Part shown: positions 1-5,943 of the stretch, piece by piece
Layout of the letters: the number at the start of each line of letters is the position of its first letter
Position numbering within the stretch: the stretch's first letter is position 1
Source: Deltaproteobacteria bacterium
GTDB taxonomy: Bacteria; UBA10199; SPLOWO2-01-44-7
Direction of reading: 5' to 3'
DNA length: 9,509 nucleotides
Assembly (NCBI GenBank): GCA_030688705.1
Contig: JAUYJH010000068.1
Location: 1 to 9,509, forward strand
Position numbers and translations under genes: made by a program
Notes under the pieces: generated by a model
Database searches by the model: none
What the model saw: the letters and a program-made list of their open reading frames with translations, nothing else
Told to the model about the DNA's origin: nothing

Positions 1-34
1 CAAGAGGTCCCGGGTTCAAATCCCGGCGGCCCGA
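1..34 (+). tRNA. 3' end of a tRNA, probably tRNA-Pro (cut by window edge)
   Basis: Only the 3' part is present. It shows the end of the anticodon stem (1-4), a 5-nt variable loop AGGTC (5-9), a perfect 5-bp T stem (10-14 with 22-26) around the loop TTCAAAT, the 3' acceptor strand CGGCCCG (27-33) and discriminator A34. The next bases are CAA, so the CCA tail is not encoded. The acceptor strand implies a 5' end beginning with C, and CAAG plus AGGTC plus discriminator A are usual in bacterial tRNA-Pro. The anticodon lies outside the window, so the amino acid is an inference. The gene is convergent with the minus-strand operon. Confidence 0.75.
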
Positions 35-53
35 CAATGGACGGGTTTTTTTT
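29..53 (+). terminator. Weak intrinsic terminator after the tRNA
   Basis: CCCG (30-33) pairs with CGGG (42-45), with a possible G-T pair at 29/46, around an 8-nt loop, followed directly by a run of eight T (46-53). The stem is short and shares bases with the tRNA acceptor strand, so it would form only before the tRNA folds. The T run right after a tRNA gene is the main support. Confidence 0.35.
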
Positions 54-75
54 CACAACACTCTCCGGGTTTCGA

Positions 76-360
76 CTATTTTAAAGCATCCGGTGCTTCA
101 TTGAATTTTTTTGAGGTATTCTGTCCGGCATTATACCGGGCGCTATAGTCGTCATAACTCCCCTTTACATGGGGGCTCATGGTGGCCGTATTGACAGGGG
201 AACAGTTCTGGCAGGGATAGGCATTGTAATCAGGATAATAATACTGTGGTGGCGGGGTCATCGGCATCTCCTGAATGTAAAAACCATCGCCCCGCCAAAA
301 ATAGGAGCGGCCGAAAATCTGCAATAATAGACCCAAAACAATCAGGCCACCCGTACCCAT
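76..360 (-). CDS. Small hypothetical protein with N-terminal hydrophobic segment
   Basis: A 94-residue protein of no family I recognise. Residues 4-17 (GGLIVLGLLLQIFG) form one short hydrophobic stretch that could be a membrane anchor or an uncleaved signal. The rest is polar, rich in Pro, Tyr and Asn, with a PPPQYYYPDY stretch and a single CQNC pair near residues 50-53, and looks extracytoplasmic and largely unstructured. The start overlaps the end of the Rieske gene by 19 bp. GGAG lies 7 nt before the ATG, which supports this start and suggests coupling to the Rieske gene. It is the last gene of the minus-strand run, and I see no U-tract terminator after its stop. A periplasmic partner of the Rieske protein is possible but nothing shows it. 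Confidence 0.6.
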   Translation of the reverse strand: MGTGGLIVLGLLLQIFGRSYFWRGDGFYIQEMPMTPPPQYYYPDYNAYPCQNCSPVNTATMSPHVKGSYDDYSARYNAGQNTSKKFNEAPDALK

Positions 361-710
361 ATTTCATCTCCGTCCAGCACCACTTCAAACGTGCGGATCG
401 ACAAATTGCCCCCCTGCAGGCATTTTCCTGTTTTCAGATCAAACTTCCAGTTGTGCGACGCACAGGTCACCTCTTCCCCCTCCACAACCCCTTTTGATAA
501 CGGATATTCGGCATGCGGGCAGGCATCTTTGACCGCGTAAAAAGTACCGCCGACATTAAAAACAGCGATACGGAATTTTTCCAGAACAATGGCCCGGGCT
601 TTTCCGGGGGGAATTTCCGAAATTTTTCCGACATAAGCCTTTCCATCGACAATCTTCGCCCTCTGCCGCTTTGGCACATAATCGACACCAAATGGAAGTT
701 GTTTCGACAT
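342..710 (-). CDS. Rieske-type [2Fe-2S] ferredoxin
   Basis: A 122-residue single-domain Rieske protein that should carry electrons through a [2Fe-2S] cluster held by two Cys and two His. The ligand motif is complete: C64-P-H66 and, after a 16-residue spacer, C83-A-S-H86, followed by NWKFD and TGKC. This layout matches soluble Rieske ferredoxins of the NirD and dioxygenase-ferredoxin type. There is no signal peptide or membrane segment, so it is probably cytoplasmic. About 30 extra N-terminal residues precede the usual start of the fold. The start is well supported: GGAGG lies 4 nt before the ATG. It follows the MerR-type gene by 27 bp and overlaps the next small gene. No oxygenase or reductase partner is in the window, so its redox partner is unknown. 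Confidence 0.9.
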   Translation of the reverse strand: MSKQLPFGVDYVPKRQRAKIVDGKAYVGKISEIPPGKARAIVLEKFRIAVFNVGGTFYAVKDACPHAEYPLSKGVVEGEEVTCASHNWKFDLKTGKCLQGGNLSIRTFEVVLDGDEIWVRVA

Positions 711-737
711 GTTTCCTCCGCTGGGGGTTATAGCGAA

Positions 738-1232
738 TCAAGCCTTTAGGAGAGAAAGAAGTGTTTCCATATCTTTCTTGATTTTGTGCAGAACCTTGCG
801 TTGATCCAGGGCCGGTTGAGCCGTCTGGGGGAGCGGCGCTTTTTTCAATTCGGGCTTTGGCTCATGGAATGCGACCACGGGAACCGGTGCTAAATCGGCC
901 TGAACGGGAACCGCAGGATGGCCGTTGGAAGAGCCAATCTCTTCCGTCACCTCGTCCGTACCCCGTTGTTCCCGGATCAGTTCGCGTAATTTTTTTCTGG
1001 CGCCGTTAATGGTGAACCGGTCGCGATACAAAAGATCTTTGATGCGAACCAGCGTTTCCACATCGCGGCGTTTATAGAGCCTCTGCCCTGATTTGGATTT
1101 GGATGGCTTGATGTCGGGAAACTCCGTCTCCCAGTAACGGAGCACATAAGGCTTCACGGCGAGCAGGTCGGCCACCTCGCCGATGCGAAAATAAAGCTTA
1201 TTTGGAATGGTCGCGGTCAGCGCCTCTTTCAT
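738..1232 (-). CDS. MerR-family transcriptional regulator
   Basis: A 164-residue regulator. Residues 13-85 form a MerR-type winged helix: a helix-turn-helix opening KLYFRIGEVADLLAV, the recognition region LRYWETEFPDIKPSKS, the wing GQRLYKRRDVE, then the helix VRIKDLLYRDRFTINGARKKL. Residues 95-140 are a low-complexity Pro/Ala/Val linker, and the C-terminus (142-164) is a charged helix suited to dimer formation. The protein has no cysteine, so it is not a thiol or metal sensor of the classical kind. Its ATG overlaps the ihfA stop (ATGA, 1229-1232), and no clear ribosome-binding site precedes it, so translation probably depends on ihfA. A MerR-type gene after ihfA is common in deltaproteobacteria. 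Target and ligand are unknown. Confidence 0.9.
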   Translation of the reverse strand: MKEALTATIPNKLYFRIGEVADLLAVKPYVLRYWETEFPDIKPSKSKSGQRLYKRRDVETLVRIKDLLYRDRFTINGARKKLRELIREQRGTDEVTEEIGSSNGHPAVPVQADLAPVPVVAFHEPKPELKKAPLPQTAQPALDQRKVLHKIKKDMETLLSLLKA

Positions 1233-1519
1233 GATACCGTTTCAGATTTATTTAAAGATTGTTTCAAAACCTGGCTCGGCCGGAAGGTCAAAACCCGGCG
1301 GGCTGAAATTTCAATCTCTTCGCCGGTTTGCGGATTTCTTCCGACGCGCGGACGTTTGGCACGGACAACAAAATTTCCGAAGCCGGAAATTTTTATTTTC
1401 TCCCCTTTTTCAAGGGTTTCTTTCATGGTATCGAAAACGAGCTCTACAATTTCAGAGGATTCTTTTTTGGAAAAACCGACCTTCTCGTAAATCTGCTCAA
1501 TAATATCGGCTTTTGTCAT
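1229..1519 (-). CDS. ihfA: Integration host factor subunit alpha
   Basis: A 96-residue DNA-bending protein of the HU/IHF family, expected to pair with IHF-beta and bend DNA sharply in the nucleoid. Residues 1-45 form the helical dimer body, GFGNFVV (46-52) begins the beta platform, and the DNA-binding arm carries GRNPQTGEEI (60-69), where P63 corresponds to the intercalating proline. ISARRVLTFRPSQVLK follows, as in IHF-alpha rather than HU. An upstream in-frame ATG at 1564 would add 15 residues, but the start at 1519 is preferred: AAGGAGG lies 4 nt before it and the family begins MTKADI. It lies downstream of pheT, as in many proteobacteria. A possible promoter of its own lies just upstream, inside the longer ORF. 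Confidence 0.95.
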   Translation of the reverse strand: MTKADIIEQIYEKVGFSKKESSEIVELVFDTMKETLEKGEKIKISGFGNFVVRAKRPRVGRNPQTGEEIEISARRVLTFRPSQVLKQSLNKSETVS

Positions 1520-1537
1520 GTGGCCTCCTTTGGGGAA

Positions 1538-1566
1538 TTTATATAACAAAAGGCGAGGCAACACAA
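1538..1566 (-). promoter_or_regulatory. Possible ihfA promoter
   Basis: On the minus strand a -35-like TTGTGT (1566-1561) stands 17 nt from a -10-like TATAAA (1543-1538; 5 of 6 consensus bases). Transcription would begin near 1531, giving a leader of about 12 nt containing AAGGAGG. It would allow ihfA and the genes after it to be expressed apart from pheT. The -35 match is weak (3 of 6). Confidence 0.35.
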
Positions 1567-1590
1567 CAACTTATCCATAGTCCATGAAAG

Positions 1591-3630
1591 TTATTTGCGA
1601 AGGATGGCCCCGATTTCTCTTTCAAGGTGCGTTATAAGACGCTGATGCGCTTCATTCACCTCTTCATTAGTGAGAGTTCTTTCAAAGGAGGCATAGCGGA
1701 TATTGAAAGCGAGACTCTTTTTGTCCCGTGGGAGGTTTTCACCTTTAAATAGGTCAAATAATTGAACTTTTTTAATCCACCCATTATCCATCGCCCAAAT
1801 AGATTGCTCTGTTTTTTGAACGGTCAAAGAGTTATCCACAACCAAAGCGATATCCCTCTCTATAAAAGGATATTTGGAGAGGGGTTTATAGCGAAGTGCC
1901 ACCGATTCGGAGCCCAAAGATAACGGTTCCCAATCGATTTCAGCGGCAAAAACATCCCCCTCAATCTCCCAGGATTTTAAAACAGCCGAATCGATAAGCC
2001 CCATCCACCCGATTTTTTCCCCTTGGAACAAGACAGAGCACGAAGCGGTCGGCACCAAAAAATCGAACGACTCTTGTTCAAAGCCAAGCCCGTCAAGACG
2101 CAAGGCGCGGGCCAATTGAGAAAGGGCTCCTTTTATGGAAAAAAGATCGATTTTCTTCGGTTTTAACCCCCACTGTTGGGGCCATTCTTCACCGGTTGCC
2201 GCCATTCCCAAATGAAGAGGCTCCTTTCCTTCACAAAAAATCTTTTTCAATTCAAAAAACCGGATATCTTTTCTTTGACGATGTTGATTGAAAGCCAGGG
2301 CATCGAGAAGAGAGGAAATCAGAACCGGCCGTAATATCGTATGTTCTTCGGAGAGTGGGTTGCTCAAGGTGACCCACGAGGAGCCTGACTCCTCGTGATT
2401 CTCACGAGGAGTCAGGCTCCTCGTGAAGGGGACTGTTTTTTTCGGCGAGGTAAAACTCAAATGACAGCATTCGGTGTAACCCAAGCCGGTTAAGGTTTCA
2501 GCCGTGATCTCTTTGGCAAAGGCTTCGCGGGGCTGTATGGGAAGATTCATCCCGATTTTGGGAAGTGTTTCCGGAATTTTGTCGTAACCGTGAAGCCTCG
2601 CCACCTCTTCCACCAGATCAATGGCGCGGGAAATATCGGGTCTAAACGTGGGAATGCTTCCATTGAGACCCAGCAAACTTAAAGTTTTTTTAATTTCCTT
2701 GGGCGACAAAGAGACCCCCAAAATTCTTTTCACTTCACCGGGGGAAAGCATCATTTTTCTCGGCACACTTTTTTTGGGATAGATATCAGTCCAGTCTTGA
2801 GAGGGAGTCCCCCCTGCCGTTTCAACAATCAATGCGGTCAAACGATGCAAGGCATTGGCGGTATTGTTGGGATCGACCCCCCGTTCAAAACGGCGGGACG
2901 ATTCGCTGGTAAGCTGAAGGCGTTTGGATGTGGCGTGGATTCTTTTCGGGTCAAAATAGGCGGCCTCCAGTACGACCGTTTCGGTATCATCCCGCACCTC
3001 GGAATTAGCCCCGCCCATAATGCCCGCCAAAGCGACCGGCCCCTCTCCATCGCAGATAAAAAGATCGGAGGGGAGGCAGGCCCTTTCCACCCCATCTAAT
3101 GTGACAAATTTGAAAGGCCTCGGTTCCGGACGGACAACAATCCGACCCTCTTTGAGAAAACGATAATCAAACGCATGGAGCGGCTGGCCCAACTCCCACA
3201 TCACATAGTTGGTGCAATCGACCACATTGTTGATGGCCTTCAATCCAACGCTCGCCAATCTTTTTTGCATCCAATCAGGGGAAGGACCGATGCGAACACC
3301 CTGAACAACACGGGCCATATAGCGTGGACAGCCTTTACGATCTGGAATGGAAACTTTCAAAAAATTTTTGATGGGAGTTTGGCCTTTGGGGGGTATTTTC
3401 GGTTTTAGAACAAGGGGTTTGCCCTGAAGGGCGCTGACCTCTCTGGCCAACCCTAAAAGACTCAAACAATCACCCCGGTTTGGAGTGATTCCCAAAGTAA
3501 AAACGGCTTTCTCTCCTTCTCCTTCAATATGCTCCACCTCCAAACCCTGCATCGTAAGGCGATGGGAGAGCTCCAACACCTTCAAAGGGACGGGGACAAA
3601 TTCTTTAAGCCAATCGATGGAAAATTTCAT
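1591..3630 (-). CDS. pheT: Phenylalanyl-tRNA synthetase beta subunit lacking the B2 tRNA-binding domain
   Basis: The beta subunit of the heterotetrameric PheRS, which charges tRNA-Phe in the cytoplasm and edits mischarged Tyr. At 679 residues it is shorter than E. coli PheT (795). B1 (about 1-35) runs within a few residues into TPNRGDCLSLLGLAREV (49-65). The roughly 110-residue EMAP-II-like OB domain (B2) that normally lies between them is absent. The B3/B4 editing domain follows (about 90-275; CPRYMARVV, VVDCTNYV, ELGQPLHAFD, GIMGGANSEV, RRFERGVDP), then B5 (about 290-352; PDISRAIDLVEEVARLHGYD), slightly shortened, the B6/B7 catalytic-like core (NPLSEEHTILRP, 424-435), and the C-terminal ferredoxin-like anticodon-binding domain (586-679). 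Residues 403-419 come from an inserted 51-bp palindrome. The ATG has no clear ribosome-binding site; a repeat fills the 88 bp between it and pheS. Confidence 0.97.
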   Translation of the reverse strand: MKFSIDWLKEFVPVPLKVLELSHRLTMQGLEVEHIEGEGEKAVFTLGITPNRGDCLSLLGLAREVSALQGKPLVLKPKIPPKGQTPIKNFLKVSIPDRKGCPRYMARVVQGVRIGPSPDWMQKRLASVGLKAINNVVDCTNYVMWELGQPLHAFDYRFLKEGRIVVRPEPRPFKFVTLDGVERACLPSDLFICDGEGPVALAGIMGGANSEVRDDTETVVLEAAYFDPKRIHATSKRLQLTSESSRRFERGVDPNNTANALHRLTALIVETAGGTPSQDWTDIYPKKSVPRKMMLSPGEVKRILGVSLSPKEIKKTLSLLGLNGSIPTFRPDISRAIDLVEEVARLHGYDKIPETLPKIGMNLPIQPREAFAKEITAETLTGLGYTECCHLSFTSPKKTVPFTRSLTPRENHEESGSSWVTLSNPLSEEHTILRPVLISSLLDALAFNQHRQRKDIRFFELKKIFCEGKEPLHLGMAATGEEWPQQWGLKPKKIDLFSIKGALSQLARALRLDGLGFEQESFDFLVPTASCSVLFQGEKIGWMGLIDSAVLKSWEIEGDVFAAEIDWEPLSLGSESVALRYKPLSKYPFIERDIALVVDNSLTVQKTEQSIWAMDNGWIKKVQLFDLFKGENLPRDKKSLAFNIRYASFERTLTNEEVNEAHQRLITHLEREIGAILRK
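2375..2425. repeat. 51-bp perfect palindromic element inserted in frame in pheT
   Basis: Positions 2375-2398 and 2402-2425 are exact reverse complements (24 bp) separated by TTC. Each arm is itself a hairpin, CACGAGGAG pairing with CTCCTCGTG around 5 nt, so the element is two small hairpins facing each other. Its 51 bp equal 17 codons, read as PheT residues T403-W419, between FTSPKKTVPF and VTLSNPLSEEH, where PheT proteins usually have a short loop. It resembles in behaviour the Rickettsia palindromic elements, which also enter coding genes in frame; I do not claim common origin. Confidence 0.9.
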
Positions 3631-3637
3631 ATATATC

Positions 3638-3713
3638 TGTCATTGCGAGCCCCTTTGGGGGCGAAGCAATCTCCCGAGGGATTGCTTCGTCGCTCCCGCT
3701 CCTCGCAATGACA
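3638..3713. repeat. MITE-like palindromic repeat between pheS and pheT
   Basis: A 76-bp nested palindrome. The outer arms TGTCATTGCGAG (3638-3649) and CTCGCAATGACA (3702-3713) match perfectly over 12 bp. The inner arms CGAAGCAATC (3662-3671) and GATTGCTTCG (3680-3689) match over 10 bp. A further small hairpin CCCC-TTT-GGGG sits at 3650-3660. From memory, the CATTGCGAG...CGAAGCAATC signature recurs as an intergenic repeat in many bacterial genomes. It fills nearly all of the 88-bp pheS-pheT gap and would form a structure in the mRNA just before the pheT start. Confidence 0.85.
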
Positions 3714-3718
3714 CCTCA

Positions 3719-4816
3719 TTAAAACTGCTCCAAAAAGCGCATGTCGCTTTGGTAAAACAGCCGGATATCGTCAATGCCGTATTTCAGCATGGCAATCCTC
3801 TCCACACCCATCCCAAAAGCAAAACCGGTGAATTTTTTTGGATCGATTTTGACCTGTTCCAAAACCGCCGGATGGACCATCCCGGCCCCCAGAATTTCGA
3901 GCCAGCCGTCACCGCCGCAAACGCGGCACCCTTTGCCGGCGCAAAGGACACAGGAAATATCGACCTCCGCCCCCGGCTCCACAAACGGAAAAAAACTGGG
4001 GCGAAACCGGGTTTTCAGCTTTTTTCCAAAAATGGTTTGGCAAAAAAGGGTTAAGACCCCTTTGAGATCACCGAAGGTAAGATGGCGGTCGACCATCAGC
4101 CCCTCTACCTGATGAAACATCGGCGAATGGGTAACGTCGTCATCGTGGCGATAGACCGCCCCCGGGCAGATCATGTAAATAGGCGGCTTTTGCTTCTCCA
4201 TCGTTCTGATTTGAACAGGAGAAGTATGCGTCCTTAAAAGCAAGGGACCATGGACCATGGACCATGGACCATGGACCTTTTCTTGGGTCCTTTGTCCCTG
4301 GTCCATTGTCCTTGGTCCAATATAGAAGGTATCTTGCATTTCGCGCGCCGGATGATCGGCGGGAAAATTCAACGCTTCAAAATTATAATAATCGGATTCG
4401 ATGTCGGGGCCTTCAAAAACGGAAAACCCCATATTGACAAAAATGGACTCGATCTCCTTTTCCACAAGACTCAAGGGGTGCCTGAATCCGCGCGGGAGTT
4501 TTAACCCGGGCAGGGAGACATCGACTTGTTTTTGGGATTGAAGCCGCGAGCGTTCTTTTTGATCCAGATTTTTGCGGAGAGACTCCAACCGGGATTCGAT
4601 TTCTGTCTTGGCCCGATTCGCCGCCTCTCCCACAATGGGGCGTTCTTCGGGACCGAGAAGACTCAAAGATTTAAGGATGTCGGTGAGAAGACCCTTTTTG
4701 CCCAAAAAGCGGACCTTAAATTCCTGAAGAGAAACCAGCGAATCCAAAGCGGCCAGTGCACCGTTCGCTTCTGTTCTAAGCGATTCGATTTTAGCCAACA
4801 ACTCTTCTTTGTTCAT
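3719..4816 (-). CDS. pheS: Phenylalanyl-tRNA synthetase alpha subunit with a repeat-encoded insertion
   Basis: The catalytic subunit of PheRS (class II synthetase). Residues 1-95 form the N-terminal coiled coil that contacts tRNA-Phe. The core shows LPRGFRHPLSLVEKEIESIF (107-126), the GPDIESDYYNFEALNFPADHPAR region, RTHTSPVQIRTM (195-206), PGAVYRHDDDVTHSPMFHQ (motif 2 region, 218-236) and GFAFGMGVERIAMLKYG (motif 3, 331-347). C289, C292, C297 and C300 form a four-Cys knuckle seen in many PheS proteins. Residues 167-191 (GPRT to HGP) replace a short loop between DTFYI and LLLRTHTSP and are encoded by heptamer repeats. The start overlaps the rplT stop (ATGA) and no strong ribosome-binding site precedes it, so coupling with rplT is likely. 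Apart from the insertion all core motifs are intact. Confidence 0.97.
   Translation of the reverse strand: MNKEELLAKIESLRTEANGALAALDSLVSLQEFKVRFLGKKGLLTDILKSLSLLGPEERPIVGEAANRAKTEIESRLESLRKNLDQKERSRLQSQKQVDVSLPGLKLPRGFRHPLSLVEKEIESIFVNMGFSVFEGPDIESDYYNFEALNFPADHPAREMQDTFYIGPRTMDQGQRTQEKVHGPWSMVHGPLLLRTHTSPVQIRTMEKQKPPIYMICPGAVYRHDDDVTHSPMFHQVEGLMVDRHLTFGDLKGVLTLFCQTIFGKKLKTRFRPSFFPFVEPGAEVDISCVLCAGKGCRVCGGDGWLEILGAGMVHPAVLEQVKIDPKKFTGFAFGMGVERIAMLKYGIDDIRLFYQSDMRFLEQF
4245..4318. repeat. Inverted pair of heptanucleotide arrays inside pheS
   Basis: The left half (4245-4277) is 4.7 perfect tandem copies of GGACCAT. After a 6-nt spacer, the right half (4284-4318) is five copies of the reverse-complement type NNGGTCC, degenerate at the first two and sometimes the third position (TGGGTCC, TTTGTCC, CTGGTCC, ATTGTCC, TTGGTCC). 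The halves can fold into a long imperfect stem. The stretch corresponds to about 75 bp, or 25 codons (PheS 167-191), so the reading frame is kept. Confidence 0.93.
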
Positions 4817-5184
4817 TTTTGGACCCGTTCGACGGGCTCAGGGCAGGCGTGTGCAACTAATTTCGCAAAATCGGCCGGCTGGGTTGCCGCCAGTTCGGCC
4901 AGCATCTTGCGGTTGAGTGCAATCCCCTTGGTTTTCAGGCCATGCATGAAACGGCTGTAAGAGAGACCCATTTCTTTCACCGCGGCGCCGATGCGAATCT
5001 GCCACAGTTGTCTGAAATCGCGCTTTTTTTGTTTGCGCCCCGTGTAGGCATAAACCAAAGAACGATCGACCGCCTCTTTGGCCGTTCTGAAAAGAGTGCG
5101 GCGGCCGCCGTAAAAGCCTTCTGCCCGTTTCAATACCTTTTTGCGGCGACTTCTCGCCTTTGTTCCCCGTTTTGCACGCGCCAT
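4813..5184 (-). CDS. rplT: 50S ribosomal protein L20
   Basis: A 123-residue L20, an early-assembly protein of the large subunit that binds 23S rRNA and in several bacteria represses its own operon by binding mRNA. The basic N-terminus MARAKRGTKARSRRKKVLKRA, GFYGGRRTLFRTAKEAV, YTGRKQKKRDFRQLWQIRI and LSYSRFMHGLKTKGIALNRKMLAELA are all characteristic. The family usually ends near 117-119 residues. Here the last residues (about 111-123, AHACPEPVERVQK) come from a REP-like repeat at the 3' end of the gene. The start is firm: AAGGAGG lies 4 nt before the ATG, 14 nt after the rpmI stop. The stop overlaps the pheS start by 4 nt. Confidence 0.97.
   Translation of the reverse strand: MARAKRGTKARSRRKKVLKRAEGFYGGRRTLFRTAKEAVDRSLVYAYTGRKQKKRDFRQLWQIRIGAAVKEMGLSYSRFMHGLKTKGIALNRKMLAELAATQPADFAKLVAHACPEPVERVQK
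4823..4853. repeat. REP-like element forming the 3' end of rplT
   Basis: The sequence from the hairpin CCCGT-TCG-ACGGG (4824-4836) through CTCAGGGCAGGCGTGTGC matches, from memory, a widespread bacterial intergenic repeat whose translation gives the recognisable ACPEPVE peptide. That peptide is read here as the C-terminus of L20. It lies just upstream of the pheS ATG, where a ribosome-binding site would be expected. Confidence 0.7.
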
Positions 5185-5198
5185 CTTTCCTCCTTAAA

Positions 5199-5396
5199 TT
5201 AGCCGTAAGGCAACATCCGTTTGATGGCTGGCGCATCCACAGCCGCCACCATTTCAGCCTTTCGCAAATGTCTTTTTTGACGTTTCGTTTTTGAAGACAG
5301 AATATGCCTCAAATAGGCCTTCTTCCGCTTCACCTTGCCGGACGCCGTCAGTTTGAAGCGTTTCCGTACCCCTTTTCTTGTTTTCATCTTCGGCAT
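5199..5396 (-). CDS. rpmI: 50S ribosomal protein L35
   Basis: A 65-residue, very basic protein of the large ribosomal subunit, of normal family length. MPKMKTRKGVRKRFKLTASGK at the N-terminus and KAYLRHILSSKTKRQKRHLRK in the middle are diagnostic for L35. It lies between infC (7-nt gap) and rplT (14-nt gap), the standard order. Its ribosome-binding site GAGGG overlaps the infC stop codon, so its translation is probably coupled to infC. In E. coli L20 represses rpmI through an mRNA pseudoknot; with a gap of only 7 nt here, any such site would have to lie inside infC, and I could not identify one. Confidence 0.97.
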   Translation of the reverse strand: MPKMKTRKGVRKRFKLTASGKVKRKKAYLRHILSSKTKRQKRHLRKAEMVAAVDAPAIKRMLPYG

Positions 5397-5403
5397 AAAA
5401 CCC

Positions 5404-5943
5404 TCATTTGTTGGGGGCCAGCACCGCCGAAAGCATTTTGCCTTCCAATCGCGGCGGCTGGTCCAGCTTGGCCAACTCTCCCAGCTGTGTGATAATCTTT
5501 TTCAAAACTTCTTCTCCCAATTCTCTGTGCGCCATCTCGCGGCCGCGAAACCGGACGGTAATCTTGGCCTTGTTCCCCTCTTCCAAAAATCTCTTGATGT
5601 GCTTCAGCTTTGTTTCCAAATCGTGCACATCGGTGGAAGGCCTTAGCTTGACCTCTTTGGTGTGAACCACCACCTGGTGTTTTTTGGCCTGCCGCCGTTT
5701 TTTCTCCTGTTCGTACTTATACTTCCCGTAATCCATGATTTTGCAGACGGGCGGCCGGGCCGTCGGCGAAATTTCCACCAGATCAAGCCCCTCGTCTTGC
5801 GCCAATTTCTGCGCCTCGCGGGTCTGCAAAACTCCCAGCTGTCTTCCGTCGGAGGCAATCACCCGAATTTCGGGAACGCGGATGCGAAAATTGATTCTTA
5901 AATCTCTCGACCTTCCCCCCCCTGCAAACGATGGATGTGCTAT
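5404..5943 (-). CDS. infC: Translation initiation factor IF-3, probable AUA start
   Basis: IF3 binds the 30S subunit, prevents early joining of 50S and rejects non-standard start codons. The N-domain (RIRVPEIRVI, GLDLVEISPTARPPVCKIMDYGKYKYE), the basic linker (KKRRQAKKHQVVVHTKEVKLRP) and the C-domain (KRFLEEGNKAKITVRFRGREMAH, RLEGKMLSAVLAPNK) are complete. No ATG, GTG or TTG stands at a suitable place. The best start is ATA at 5943-5941, with GGGAGG 6 nt upstream. It gives 179 residues (E. coli IF3: 180) and overlaps the thrS stop as ATAG. An ATC at 5895-5893 would give 163 residues but has only a distant AAGG. In-frame ATG/TTG codons further upstream lie in or beyond heptamer repeats within thrS. 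An eight-G run (5915-5922) lies in the first dozen codons. Confidence 0.93.
   Translation of the reverse strand: MAHPSFAGGGRSRDLRINFRIRVPEIRVIASDGRQLGVLQTREAQKLAQDEGLDLVEISPTARPPVCKIMDYGKYKYEQEKKRRQAKKHQVVVHTKEVKLRPSTDVHDLETKLKHIKRFLEEGNKAKITVRFRGREMAHRELGEEVLKKIITQLGELAKLDQPPRLEGKMLSAVLAPNK

Noticed and set aside
54..75. Intrinsic terminator for the minus-strand operon after the last small gene
   Set aside because: Reading the minus strand past the stop gives an A run rather than a T run and no convincing stem.
1574..1586. TCCATAGTCCATG between pheT and ihfA as a further heptamer array
   Set aside because: Less than two degenerate units (TCCATAG, TCCATGA). It may be a remnant but cannot be told from chance.
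3485..4054. 189-codon plus-strand ORF across the pheT start, the palindrome and the pheS end
   Set aside because: It runs antisense to two firmly identified genes and its middle is the repeat. There is no recognisable domain.
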